Assembly (NCBI GenBank): GCA_026415615.1
Contig: JAOAGT010000005.1
Coordinates: 244,443-308,442, forward strand
Direction: 5' to 3'
DNA length: 64,000 nt
Source: Thermoleophilia bacterium
GTDB taxonomy: Bacteria; Actinomycetota; Thermoleophilia; RBG-16-64-13
Of this stretch, positions 17,248 through 26,053 are shown piece after piece. The position numbers and the translations under genes are program-made. The first letter of the stretch is position 1, and each line of letters begins with the position of its first letter. The notes under the pieces were generated by a model. It had not been told where the DNA came from, did no database searches, and saw only the letters and a list, made by a program, of their open reading frames with translations.

Positions 17248-18010
17248 CGTCTTCCGCCCCCAGGTAAGCTTCTATGACCACTGGGTCATTGGCAATTTGA
17301 GTCGGGGTTCCCTCAGCAATCTTGCGACCGTAGCTGATTGCGACAATGCGGTCACACAAACCCATCACCGCTTTCATGTTGTGCTCGATCACAATCAGGG
17401 TCAACCCTTTCTCTCGCCGAAGCATGCGCACAGTTTCGAGCATCTCCGCTACTTCCTCAGCGTTCATCCCCGTAACCGGCTCATCGAGCAACAAGAGCTT
17501 GGGGTCAGCAGCCAGCGCAATCGCCAGACAGAGATGCCTCTGGTTGCCGTGCGGCAGATCCGAAGCCAAAGTGTCGATAGCGTGACCTAAGCCGACGAGC
17601 TCCAAAATCTCCTTTGCTCTCGCCTCCAACTCTCTTTGCCTGCGGCGAGCCCGCGGCCCACCAAGCAAGAAGCCAAAGAGACCGAGGTGGGTATGGAGGT
17701 GCATGCCCATAAGGACATTCTCAAGAGCCGTGGAGTTGGGGAAAAGAACGTTGCCTTGGAAGACGCGAGCAATGCCCGCCCGTGCAACCTTGTAGGGCGG
17801 AAGGCCGGTGATGTTCTGGCCTCGATAGGTAAGCGTACCCCGGGTCGGCTTGAGAGCACCACAGATCATGTTAAAAACAGTGCTCTTGCCGGCCCCATTG
17901 GGACCTATGATGCCCAGAATCTCACCCTCGTTGACATCAAAGTCAAGGTCACAGACAGCGGTTAGACCCCCGAAGGTCTTGGTCAAACCGCGGACCTCGA
18001 GTAGTGCCAT
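17237..18010 (-). CDS. livG: Branched-chain-type ABC transporter ATPase, LivG
   Basis: A 257-residue LivG ATPase and the first gene of this operon. It has Walker A GPNGAGKST, signature LPHGNQR, Walker B LLLLDEPVTGMNAEE and LIVIEHNMKAVM. The ATG at 18010 is preceded by AAGGAGGGG at good spacing. LPHG replaces the more usual LPYG, as in the LivG at 1860. Its upstream region holds an inverted repeat that may control the whole operon. Confidence 0.94.
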   Translation of the reverse strand: MALLEVRGLTKTFGGLTAVCDLDFDVNEGEILGIIGPNGAGKSTVFNMICGALKPTRGTLTYRGQNITGLPPYKVARAGIARVFQGNVLFPNSTALENVLMGMHLHTHLGLFGFLLGGPRARRRQRELEARAKEILELVGLGHAIDTLASDLPHGNQRHLCLAIALAADPKLLLLDEPVTGMNAEEVAEMLETVRMLRREKGLTLIVIEHNMKAVMGLCDRIVAISYGRKIAEGTPTQIANDPVVIEAYLGAEDDAA

Positions 18011-18027
18011 GCGCCCCTCCTTCTTTG

Positions 18028-18056
18028 TCGGCTGACCATATCACATAATCAGCCGA
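18028..18056. promoter_or_regulatory. Inverted repeat upstream of the second Liv operon
   Basis: TCGGCTGA (18028-18035) and TCAGCCGA (18049-18056) form an 8-bp inverted repeat with a 13-base AT-rich centre, 18 bp before the livG start and just outside its ribosome binding site. It could be an operator overlapping the promoter or a hairpin in the leader of the message. No regulator is adjacent. Confidence 0.35.
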
Positions 18057-18108
18057 AGGGACAAGTCGCAAGTGCACCGCTTGAGGATTAGTGTACTAGA
18101 AGATGCAC

Positions 18109-18141
18109 GGGGCGGCGCGCCCGCTACGGGCGCGCCGCCCC
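18109..18141 (-). terminator. Perfect 15-bp hairpin downstream of the UroD-like gene
   Basis: Arms GGGGCGGCGCGCCCG (18109-18123) and CGGGCGCGCCGCCCC (18127-18141) pair perfectly with a CTA loop. It lies 49 bp beyond the stop of the UroD-like gene and upstream of the livG promoter, so it should insulate the two units. There is no strong U-tract on the minus strand. Confidence 0.65.
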
Positions 18142-18190
18142 TCCCTACCTAACCAGCACCGCCGCTACCCCGCCGCAGCGCCTGTACTAT

Positions 18191-19564
18191 TCACCGCCGA
18201 TAGACCCCATACTCGCGTGCAGCGTCAGCCATAGCTTTTAGATTTTCAAGCTTGGGAAACTCCGCTACTGCTCCGGCGCCAAGGTAATATCCGCCCCCAG
18301 GCGCACAGACCTCGATCAAGCGACGACAAAGCTCCTTCACCTCTTCGGGAGAGCCTGTCACAAGCAAGCTAGAGGGCACATTCCCGATTAGGGCGCAGTC
18401 CTTACCCAGAATCTGCTTGGCCCTGGCCATATCGGTACGGTCAAACTGCCAGCAGACTGCTGCCTTGGGAAATTCGTTTACCAAATCAAGACGCGTCTCG
18501 TATGACCCCTCTGCAAATAGCCAGCACAGGATTCCCTCTTCGGCCAACGCGCTAACCACCTTCTTGAGCGGCGGCCAATAGAACTTCAGAAACTGCTGTT
18601 CTGACATCCAGCCATCAGCGCCTTTGTGAAGGGGGAAGATGACCACGAGCCCCTGCGCCGACTGCGGAGACTCAACGATTCCTTTGATCATCAAGTCGGC
18701 TATTCGATCCATTGCGGCAAGGAGCTTATCGGGCTGCCTGAGCATGTCCATCAGTACGCCCTTGGTGCCGCGCAGGGTGTCACCCAGCACGTCGTACGGA
18801 GCCTTAGCAAAGCCAATGAATGGGATAGCCGGATGCCCCATAGCCATCCCCATGACGGCCGCCTGCCCCATAACCTGGTAGTAGTTTGTAAGCTCCCGAG
18901 CCGCCGCAAGCAGCCGCTCAAGCATCTGTTGAATGTCAGGCCGCACCAGACCCGGCAACTGCATCTGGATTATTTCCCAGATATCGGTGAGACGGGTGCT
19001 GGTAGCAAGCGGTTCAAACACCCCAAAGACCCGCGGAAGGTAAGTGCGCAACCAGAAGTCAGACGGGTCCTCCAAGAAAACGTCGTATTCGTCGGCCCGC
19101 ATGTACTCGCCTTCTACAAACTGGAAATTCGAGGCCGTATCAGGCATGCCGTACCCGGGGAAGGCGTATATCTTCAGACCCAAAAGTTCCAAGGCACGGG
19201 CAGGGATAGTTGAATAGCTGGTCGCGGCCCACCCGTCCAGTTCTTCCGCATACTTTTCGTTGAACTCCCGGCAAGCCTGCACTGCCTTTTCGGGCTCCCG
19301 GATGGCGGTGTAGTAATCAACGCCAGCCATCTTAAGAGGCAAGAGCCCAGCGGCCAGATACACAGGCACCCTGTCTGGTTCCTCCACGCTAAAGACGGCT
19401 ATCAGCCTTTCGAGCCTAGTCTTGTAGTTAGCTTTTGCCTCCGGGCTAACGAAATCAATGGCCTCGGCGGAACTGCGCCATTGGTCAAGACGCCAAGCCC
19501 GCTTCTCTTCTCTGGTCATCTGTCCCCAATTTGCGGGGTACCCGGGAAGCTCTTTGCCACTCAT
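18191..19564 (-). CDS. Uroporphyrinogen decarboxylase (UroD) superfamily protein
   Basis: A 457-residue protein with a C-terminal TIM-barrel like UroD and corrinoid methyltransferases (MtaA/CmuA type). Supporting motifs are DRVPVYLAAG near residue 60, RQPDKLLAAMDRIADLMIKGI, FPLHKGADGWMSEQQFLKFYWPPLKKVV, and GNVPSSLLVTGSPEEVKELCRRLIEVCAPGGGYYLGAG, the classic C-terminal UroD-like ending. It is about 100 residues longer than HemE and lacks its N-terminal Arg-rich motif, so haem synthesis is unlikely. Methyl transfer to or from a corrinoid or thiol is possible. It has GGGAG before the ATG and is monocistronic, divergent from the iron-type alcohol dehydrogenase. Confidence 0.8.
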   Translation of the reverse strand: MSGKELPGYPANWGQMTREEKRAWRLDQWRSSAEAIDFVSPEAKANYKTRLERLIAVFSVEEPDRVPVYLAAGLLPLKMAGVDYYTAIREPEKAVQACREFNEKYAEELDGWAATSYSTIPARALELLGLKIYAFPGYGMPDTASNFQFVEGEYMRADEYDVFLEDPSDFWLRTYLPRVFGVFEPLATSTRLTDIWEIIQMQLPGLVRPDIQQMLERLLAAARELTNYYQVMGQAAVMGMAMGHPAIPFIGFAKAPYDVLGDTLRGTKGVLMDMLRQPDKLLAAMDRIADLMIKGIVESPQSAQGLVVIFPLHKGADGWMSEQQFLKFYWPPLKKVVSALAEEGILCWLFAEGSYETRLDLVNEFPKAAVCWQFDRTDMARAKQILGKDCALIGNVPSSLLVTGSPEEVKELCRRLIEVCAPGGGYYLGAGAVAEFPKLENLKAMADAAREYGVYRR

Positions 19565-19613
19565 GTACTTCTCCCTTGGTTAGACTTCAACAATGCTGTT
19601 TCGATCAAGGGTC

Positions 19614-19642
19614 TTGTATGGCTTGTAGGCAGCGCCCATTAT
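19614..19642 (+). promoter_or_regulatory. Candidate promoter of the iron-type alcohol dehydrogenase
   Basis: TTGTAT (19614-19619) and CATTAT (19637-19642) are 17 bp apart, in the 119-bp gap between divergent genes and 42 bp before the ATG. Both boxes match the sigma-70 consensus only partly. Confidence 0.3.
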
Positions 19643-19683
19643 ACGGTTTACCCGGGAGCAATGGGCGACAGGAGGCTCTGACC

Positions 19684-20847
19684 ATGGCAGTAGAATTTGA
19701 GTTTGCTACCGCACAACGCATTATTTTTGGCGCCGGTAGATGCGAAAAAGAGGCCGCTGGACTAGCTGCAGACCTCGGACGCCAGCCCCTTTTGGTCACC
19801 GGGAGGTCGCTGCAGCGGGCAGAGCCTCTGCTTGCTGCTCTTAGGAAGCTGGGAAGAGAGCCCGTCGTCCTTTCGGTAGAGCGGGAGCCAGACCTAGATA
19901 CCGTCCGCCTGGGTGTGCTGGCAGCTCGAGAAAGCCGCTGTGACTGCGCAATAGGCGTAGGAGGAGGGGCCGTCCTCGACACCGCCAAAGCCGTAGCCGC
20001 ACTTGTACCTAACCCTGGCGATGTCCTTGACTACTTGGAAGTAGTAGGAAAAGGGAACACCCTTCCTAACCCCGGCCTCCCGGTTATGGCCATTCCCACC
20101 ACGGCAGGAACCGGCTCTGAGGTCACCCGGAACTCGGTTATCGTCGTACCCGAACACCGGACAAAGGTGAGCCTGCGCAGCCCCTACCTCCTTCCTAAAA
20201 TAGCCCTTGTCGACCCTGTTCTTACCTATGAGCTTCCCGCCCGGCTCACCGCCTCCACCGGTCTTGACGCGTTGGCCCAGCTAATTGAAGCGTTTGTTTC
20301 CGTGCGGGCCAATCCGCTGGTTGACGGAATATGCCGGGAAGGAATCACCCGGGCGGCACGCTCGTTAAGACGCGCCGTGGAGTCCCCCAGAGACCCCCAA
20401 GCCCGCGAGGACATGGCTCTTGCCAGCCTTTTTGGGGGGCTTGCCTTGGCCAATGCGGGATTGGGAGCAGTTCACGGTTTGGCTGGGCCGTTGGGAGGGA
20501 TGATCGCAGCTCCTCACGGGGAGTTATGTGGAGCACTGCTCCCAGCAGTGATGGCAACAAACATCTCTGCTCTCTCTCAGCGCGATCCCAAAAACGCAGC
20601 ACTCGACCGCTATCGAGAAGTAGCACGTCTGCTGACTGGTAATGCAAGCGCTACCCCGCAAGCCGCCGTCGAATGGGTTCACGAGCTGGCAGAGGAATTG
20701 CAGGTCCCCGACCTTGCGGCACAGGGATTTCGCATCAACTTATTGCCAGAGCTACTGGAGAAAGCTAAGTGTGCAAGTAGCATGCAGGGTAACCCAATCA
20801 TGCTCACAGACGCAGAGCTTACGGCAACTATCGGGGCGGCCATGTAG
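19684..20847 (+). CDS. Iron-type (group III) alcohol dehydrogenase
   Basis: A 387-residue member of the iron-dependent alcohol dehydrogenase family, which also includes maleylacetate reductases. It shows the NAD-binding GVGGGAVLDTAKAVA, the family block IPTTAGTGSEVTRNSVI, and the metal-ligand stretches STGLDALAQLIEAFVS and GAVHGLAGPLGGMIAAPHGELC. The second metal ligand, normally His in DALTH, is Gln here (DALAQ), a substitution also seen in a subgroup of the family. The ATG at 19684 follows AGGAGG; the longer upstream frame is unlikely. It is monocistronic. It oxidises an alcohol or reduces an aldehyde or ketone; the substrate is unknown. Confidence 0.92.
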   Translation: MAVEFEFATAQRIIFGAGRCEKEAAGLAADLGRQPLLVTGRSLQRAEPLLAALRKLGREPVVLSVEREPDLDTVRLGVLAARESRCDCAIGVGGGAVLDTAKAVAALVPNPGDVLDYLEVVGKGNTLPNPGLPVMAIPTTAGTGSEVTRNSVIVVPEHRTKVSLRSPYLLPKIALVDPVLTYELPARLTASTGLDALAQLIEAFVSVRANPLVDGICREGITRAARSLRRAVESPRDPQAREDMALASLFGGLALANAGLGAVHGLAGPLGGMIAAPHGELCGALLPAVMATNISALSQRDPKNAALDRYREVARLLTGNASATPQAAVEWVHELAEELQVPDLAAQGFRINLLPELLEKAKCASSMQGNPIMLTDAELTATIGAAM

Positions 20848-21538
20848 CAAGAAAAGAGCGCCACAAGTGGGGCTATTTCGATTCCGTTGTAGGAGAGGCC
20901 CCACACAGACGAAATCTCCCCAACAAGAGGAGGCCAGCCTCTGGAAGACCTCAAAACTGATACCGATCTGGACGTAGACCCGGCAACCCTATGTCAAACA
21001 GCTGTTACGTTGCTTGAGTCGACCAGAGGTACTTCTGAAGAGCGGTAGAGTACCTCCTCAGGGCAACGCTAGTGCGCGGCACTGGCGGAGGAGAAGAGCC
21101 CCACCGTGGAGCGAGTAGCGCGCACCGATGTGCCAAGCAGCGACACTTGGGAACGCTGCGCCATATTGACCTGTGGTTATCGGAGAGAGCACTAGGCGAG
21201 GAGATGGGGGTCATGGGGAATCCATGTGATGAAGATCCCTGTCGGCTCCCTCGGAACACGACATATAACTGCAGACTTTCCGATTGGGTCGTTGATGTCT
21301 TGTTCCAGCACCAGCCACCAATGGAGCTAACACATTTTGTCACGGATCCACACCTCCCCACTCGCCGCGGCACGTATCACCATCTGCTTTACACCAGCTA
21401 CATCCTTGAAGTGGTGAGCAAAGAAAGACGCCGCGGCCTACAAAAAAAGCGAGATCAGCGAAGCTCTACGAAAGTTCCGTCCGGTGCCCTAGGTATAGTT
21501 TTGTGTCAACAAACCAAACGTAGGGGGCGTGTGACTGA
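20848..21538. other. 691-bp region upstream of cas3 without a recognised gene
   Basis: Open frames on both strands here show no family resemblance and overlap each other, so I call none. A weak inverted repeat GTGGGGC (20867-20873) / GCCCCAC (20898-20904) could end the dehydrogenase transcript. TATAGT at 21494-21499, 40 bp before the cas3 start, is a plausible -10 box for the cas operon. The last 20 bases contain GGGGGCGTG followed by GACTGAA, which resembles part of the CRISPR repeat. Confidence 0.5.
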
Positions 21539-23644
21539 ATGGAAGATATGCCGCTTGCTCACTCACCAAACAGCGAAGGTGTAGCCCAGCACCTCCTCGA
21601 CCATTTACGAGGAGTGGGTGAGCTGAGTGCTCTCTTTGCCTCCAAGTTTGATGCCGGACCATTGGGAAGGGTTGTCGGATTTCTTCACGACATCGGAAAA
21701 ATATCACCAAGGTTCCAGAGATATCTGCGTGGCCTGTCCATCTCGGGTGGCGACCACACAACAGCGGGTTCTATCGTGGCTGCCAGGATGAAGTTGCCCC
21801 CTGCGGCTTCGTTCGTGATTGCGGGACACCACGGAGGTATCCCTGAGCTTGGCGATGTGAAGCAAAGATTAAGAGCCACGCTAGAACCTGAATGCGAAAC
21901 CGCATTGCAACAGCTGATCGCTGAGCTCTCCACCGAGCTACCAGGTTTATCTGCCGCAGAGTACGAACCTGAGACGCAAAGCGACTTCGAACTCTCAGTA
22001 CGTATGCTCTTCAGTGCGCTGGTCGACGCCGATTTCTTGGATACAGAAGCCCACTTCTGTCCAGTCAGAAACGCTTCACGAGGTGGTCGCCCAGGCATGC
22101 GGGAGCTCCTGGACAGATTCACACACGAATACGAGTCTCGGTTCGCGGGGGCTACCACTGACAAAGGTATCTCTGTGATCAGAAAGAAGGTCTATGATTG
22201 GTGTGTCCGGGCGGCCTCTGAACCTCAAGGAGTCTTCACTCTCACCGTACCCACGGGTGGAGGTAAGACTTTGTCAGGGCTCGCATTTGCTCTCACACAT
22301 GCCGCCATGTGGAATCTGGACCGGGTCATTGTCGTAATTCCGTATACCAGTATCGTCGAACAAACTTGTGACATCTATAGAATGTTCCTCGGAGACGAAG
22401 CCGTAATTGAGCACCACAGCGCTTACGATCCCAGAGGAGATGAGGAAGATGAGAGACAAATGCTCGCAGCAGAAAACTGGGATGCTCCAGTGATTGTGAC
22501 CACTTCGGTTCAGTTTTTTGAAAGCCTTTTTAGTAACAAGCCTGCACGATGTAGGAAGCTACACAATATCTGTAGAAGCGTGGTAGTGATAGACGAGGTT
22601 CAGACAGTTCCTCTCGGTTTGCTTAAGCCAGTATTCGACGTGATTGAAAGTCTTGTGAAAAGGTACTGTGTCACCTTCCTTTTCACTACCGCAACCCAAC
22701 CAGCGTACAGCGAGCTAACGTCCCTCCCGATGAGAGAAATCGTGCCTGATCCAATTCAGCTTGCGATGGATCTTAGACGGGTGTCATGGAAAATCGCTGA
22801 GAAACGCGTCAACTGGGATCAGGTTGCACACATGGCGTGTTCCCACCCACAGAGTATGGTGATCGTAAACACGCGCAAAGATGCCCGTGCCTTGCACGCC
22901 TTGGTCAAGCAAGAAAACACTTTCCACCTATCTTCCAACATGTGCCCAGCACACCGTCGTTCCGTCCTGTACAAAGTCCGAGATCTGCTCGCCCAGGGTA
23001 AAGAGTGCCGCGTAATCGCTACCCAGGTGGTGGAGACGGGCGTGGATGTCGACTTTCCCTTGGTAATGAGAGCCATGGGGCCACTGGAGAGAATCGTCCA
23101 AGCGGCTGGGAGGTGTAACAGGGAATGGCGCCACAACCGAGGCACGGTAACCCTTTTTAGACCTCAGGATGGTGGTTTGCCACCAGGAAGTTACACGACC
23201 GCTACCCAGCGGACAGATGTTTTCCTTCAACAGCAGGGACTATCGCGCCTCGAAGACCCGCGGGTCCACGAAGAATATTTCAGGAGCTTGTATGCCTGTG
23301 TAGACCTCGATGCAAGAGGCATCACCGAACTAAGAAACGCCCTCGATTTTCCCAACGTGGCTCAACGCTTTCGCTTCATTGAGGAAGAATGCGTCCCTGT
23401 AGTAGTTCCTTGGGAGGACGGCATTAGCATCGCGCAGTCGTTAGCTGCCAAAGGTTTCTTAACACGGGCTGATTGGCGGAAAGTCCAACCGTATGTTGTC
23501 AACATGAGCAAATACGCTGTGCAGACAGCTCTCAAGAGGGGGCTTTGCGCTCCCTTGTTCAAACAGGCGGAGTTATACATCTGGGGAGGCACGTATGACG
23601 AACACATTGGCCTAACGGACGAGTTCGACACGTTGGTTTTCTAG
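21539..23644 (+). CDS. cas3: CRISPR nuclease-helicase Cas3, type I-C
   Basis: A 701-residue Cas3 with an N-terminal HD nuclease and a C-terminal superfamily 2 helicase. HD residues are visible as PLAHS (H8), HDIGK (H50, D51), DHTTAG (H73) and GHHGG (H97, H98). The helicase has VPTGGGKT (about residue 240) and the DEVQ box (about 352). It unwinds and degrades the non-target strand after Cascade binding. The ATG at 21539 lacks a close ribosome binding site; the in-frame ATG at 21548 is an alternative. It is the first gene of a seven-gene cas operon. No active-site residue appears lost. Confidence 0.95.
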   Translation: MEDMPLAHSPNSEGVAQHLLDHLRGVGELSALFASKFDAGPLGRVVGFLHDIGKISPRFQRYLRGLSISGGDHTTAGSIVAARMKLPPAASFVIAGHHGGIPELGDVKQRLRATLEPECETALQQLIAELSTELPGLSAAEYEPETQSDFELSVRMLFSALVDADFLDTEAHFCPVRNASRGGRPGMRELLDRFTHEYESRFAGATTDKGISVIRKKVYDWCVRAASEPQGVFTLTVPTGGGKTLSGLAFALTHAAMWNLDRVIVVIPYTSIVEQTCDIYRMFLGDEAVIEHHSAYDPRGDEEDERQMLAAENWDAPVIVTTSVQFFESLFSNKPARCRKLHNICRSVVVIDEVQTVPLGLLKPVFDVIESLVKRYCVTFLFTTATQPAYSELTSLPMREIVPDPIQLAMDLRRVSWKIAEKRVNWDQVAHMACSHPQSMVIVNTRKDARALHALVKQENTFHLSSNMCPAHRRSVLYKVRDLLAQGKECRVIATQVVETGVDVDFPLVMRAMGPLERIVQAAGRCNREWRHNRGTVTLFRPQDGGLPPGSYTTATQRTDVFLQQQGLSRLEDPRVHEEYFRSLYACVDLDARGITELRNALDFPNVAQRFRFIEEECVPVVVPWEDGISIAQSLAAKGFLTRADWRKVQPYVVNMSKYAVQTALKRGLCAPLFKQAELYIWGGTYDEHIGLTDEFDTLVF

Positions 23645-23659
23645 GGCGGGGGAGCACCT

Positions 23660-24319
23660 ATGACGAGAAGCAACATTCTAGAGGTCAAGCTGTGGGGAGA
23701 CTTTGCTTGTTTTACACGACCCGAGTTCAAGGTCGAGCGAGTCAGCTACGAGGTCATGACTCCCGCTGCGGCGCGGGGAGCACTCGAGGCGATCTTCTGG
23801 AAACCTGAATTTCACTGGGAAATCACTGAAATCATCGTTCTCAAGCCCATCCGTCACATTTCCATTGTGCGTAACGAAGTGGACCAAGTGCTCGCGCCCC
23901 GCACAGTTGCGCAGTGGCGCAGACTGCAGACCTTTGAGCCATTGATCGCCGACGATCACAGGACTCAGCGGCACACGCTCGCTCTGAGAGATGTGGCTTA
24001 CATCGTGAGAGCTCAAATTGTCGCTAATTCATCTCGTCCCACCGATCTCGCCAAGTATGTGGCGCAGTTCACACGCCGGATCGAGAAAGGCCAATGCCAC
24101 TTGCGCCCTTACTTCGGATGCCGGGAGTTTGCTGCCCACTTTGGGCCGCCTACTGCGCAAGACCGACCACTTCCATTGTCAGCCGATCTCGGTCAGATGC
24201 TATTTGACTTACGCTACGACGACCGGACAGGGCAAGCGTACCCTGTCTTCTTTCACGCTCAGCTGGAGAGTGGCAGCATTCGCGTGCCATCGTCCCTTTA
24301 CAAGGTGGTCCGGCAATGA
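23660..24319 (+). CDS. cas5c: Type I-C Cascade subunit and crRNA endonuclease Cas5c (Cas5d)
   Basis: A 219-residue Cas5c. It begins LEVKLWGDFACFTRPEFKVERVSYEVMTPAAARGALEAIFWKPEFHW, the family N-terminus, and has the internal region RNEVDQVL and the Cys/Gly-rich CHLRPYFGCREFAAHF. In type I-C this subunit replaces Cas6 and cuts the hairpin of each repeat to release crRNAs. The start is 15 bp after cas3 behind GGGGGAG, and its stop overlaps the cas8c start (ATGA). It should act on the hairpin repeats of the adjoining array. Confidence 0.95.
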   Translation: MTRSNILEVKLWGDFACFTRPEFKVERVSYEVMTPAAARGALEAIFWKPEFHWEITEIIVLKPIRHISIVRNEVDQVLAPRTVAQWRRLQTFEPLIADDHRTQRHTLALRDVAYIVRAQIVANSSRPTDLAKYVAQFTRRIEKGQCHLRPYFGCREFAAHFGPPTAQDRPLPLSADLGQMLFDLRYDDRTGQAYPVFFHAQLESGSIRVPSSLYKVVRQ

Positions 24320-26034
24320 TTCTCAAGCGTCTTCGAGAAGCGGCATCTAGGTTCAACCTGCCGCCGGAAGGATACCGCGAGCAAGCGGTCAAATGGGTGT
24401 TAGTTCTAGACCGGGAGGGGAAGCTCCTCGGCGTCGTATCCACCACTGGTAGCGACACGGGCGGCAAGAACCGTGGGAAGCGCATGCTCGCGCCCACAGT
24501 ACTACGCACCTCCGGCGTACAGCCGCAACTGCTGGCAGACAAGGCCGACTATGCTCTAGGAATTGCACCGCCACATGCCAGTCTCGCAGAGCGGAGAAAA
24601 GTCGCCTCACGTCACGAAGCATTCACGAAGCTCGTGGAGGAATGCGCAGCGCAGACCAACTCGGACCTGGTGAGGGCGGTAGCCGTCTTCTTAAGGAGCC
24701 CAGTTCGACCGTCACTACCAGACATTGTGTCCTCCGATGTCGTAACCTTTGAAGTCGAGGGCAGACTAGTTGTGGACCTGCCTGAGGTAAGGGAATATTG
24801 GGCAAGCCACCAACGCAAAACAGAGCAATCCAGCGCACAAGCTGTATGCCTCGTATGTGGTCAGGAAGGCCCCGTCGCAAGCCCACACCCTGTGCAAATA
24901 AAGCGTGTGCCTGGTGGGCAGACCTCTGGCTGCGCCTTAGTATCTGTGAATAGCGCTGCGTTTGATTCATATGGCCACGGGCAAGAGCTCACGCAATCCC
25001 CAGTCTGCTTCGACTGTGCCCGGGCGTACGCGCACGCTCTGAATTCTTTCCTGGAAAGCTCTAGGCACAGCTACTTCTTGGGCGATCGTGCTGCTTGGGT
25101 ATTCTGGACTCGAGAGCCGACTGATTTCGATTTCCGAACTCTTCTGTTCGCACCCGGACCAGAGGACATACGGGCTCTGTTTGAGTCAGTGGTGAGAGGT
25201 AAGCAACCGGGAAATGCTGAGGAAAACGCCTTCTACGCCTTGTTCATCTCGGGTAGCGGCGGGCGAGTCGTAATCAGGGATTGGCTTGAAACAACCGTGC
25301 CGCGGGTCCAGGACAACCTCGCTCGGTACTTCCAGGCTCTCTCGATCGTTGAGCTCGAGACGCTGGAAGTTGTAACTCCTGGACTGGGAACACTCCTAGC
25401 TTCCATCCTTCCTCACAGAAACAAGGACCCGTGGCAGGAACTCCCTCCTCAAGCAGCCACTGCCCTCATAAGATGCGCTTTGCTTGGGCGAAGTTTGCCC
25501 CCCTGGATCCTGGAGCGCGCACTCTCTAGATGCCGTGCCGAGCGTGGGCTAACACATTCCCGTGCCGCCCTCATCAAGTTGTGTCTGGCGTATTCATTCC
25601 CAGAAGAGGAGGTGTTGGAGTTGTCTTCCACACTTGATCACGAGTCTCAGCATCCGGGTTACCTTTGCGGGAGGCTACTAGCAATACTTGAGAACATTCA
25701 ACGGGCAGCTGTTCCGGGAATCAACGCAACGGTTGTTGAACGATACTTCGGTTCTGCCGCTAGCAGCCCCGCGTCTGTTCTCGGACCGCTTCTCAGACAA
25801 GCGCAGTTTCACCTGGGAAAGCTGAGAAGAACTAACGAGGGTGCCTACGTACGCCTCCAGTCCGCCCTGGAGGAAGTGATGCGCCAACTGCGGGAATTTC
25901 CCGCCGTGCTCAATCTCAAAGAGCAGGGACTCTTCGCTCTGGGCTACTACCACCAGCGTGCTCAAGACAAGGCTGAAAGATTGGCAGCCGTCGACGCCAA
26001 ACGGAAGCGGTCAACCATTGAAGAAATCGCGTAA
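24316..26034 (+). CDS. cas8c: Type I-C Cascade large subunit Cas8c (Csd1)
   Basis: A 572-residue Csd1/Cas8c protein starting MILKRLREAASRF. Two Cys-x2-Cys pairs (AVCLVCGQEG, about residue 179, and PVCFDCARAY, about 233) suggest a zinc ribbon. The middle holds WVFWTREPTDFDF, typical of the family, and the C-terminal half is helical. The large subunit recognises the PAM and starts target unwinding. The C-terminal part of this gene overlaps another open frame that begins before cas7, but that is out of family. Translation is coupled to cas5c. Confidence 0.95.
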   Translation: MILKRLREAASRFNLPPEGYREQAVKWVLVLDREGKLLGVVSTTGSDTGGKNRGKRMLAPTVLRTSGVQPQLLADKADYALGIAPPHASLAERRKVASRHEAFTKLVEECAAQTNSDLVRAVAVFLRSPVRPSLPDIVSSDVVTFEVEGRLVVDLPEVREYWASHQRKTEQSSAQAVCLVCGQEGPVASPHPVQIKRVPGGQTSGCALVSVNSAAFDSYGHGQELTQSPVCFDCARAYAHALNSFLESSRHSYFLGDRAAWVFWTREPTDFDFRTLLFAPGPEDIRALFESVVRGKQPGNAEENAFYALFISGSGGRVVIRDWLETTVPRVQDNLARYFQALSIVELETLEVVTPGLGTLLASILPHRNKDPWQELPPQAATALIRCALLGRSLPPWILERALSRCRAERGLTHSRAALIKLCLAYSFPEEEVLELSSTLDHESQHPGYLCGRLLAILENIQRAAVPGINATVVERYFGSAASSPASVLGPLLRQAQFHLGKLRRTNEGAYVRLQSALEEVMRQLREFPAVLNLKEQGLFALGYYHQRAQDKAERLAAVDAKRKRSTIEEIA

Positions 26035-26053
26035 GAAAGGACGGGAGGTTGCG

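Noticed and set aside
18191..19564. True uroporphyrinogen decarboxylase (hemE)
   Set aside because: Too long, lacks the N-terminal Arg-rich active-site motif and no haem genes are nearby.
21072..21584. 170-codon frame upstream of and overlapping cas3
   Set aside because: No family resemblance, no good start site, and it overlaps the cas3 start in another frame; kept only as an open question.
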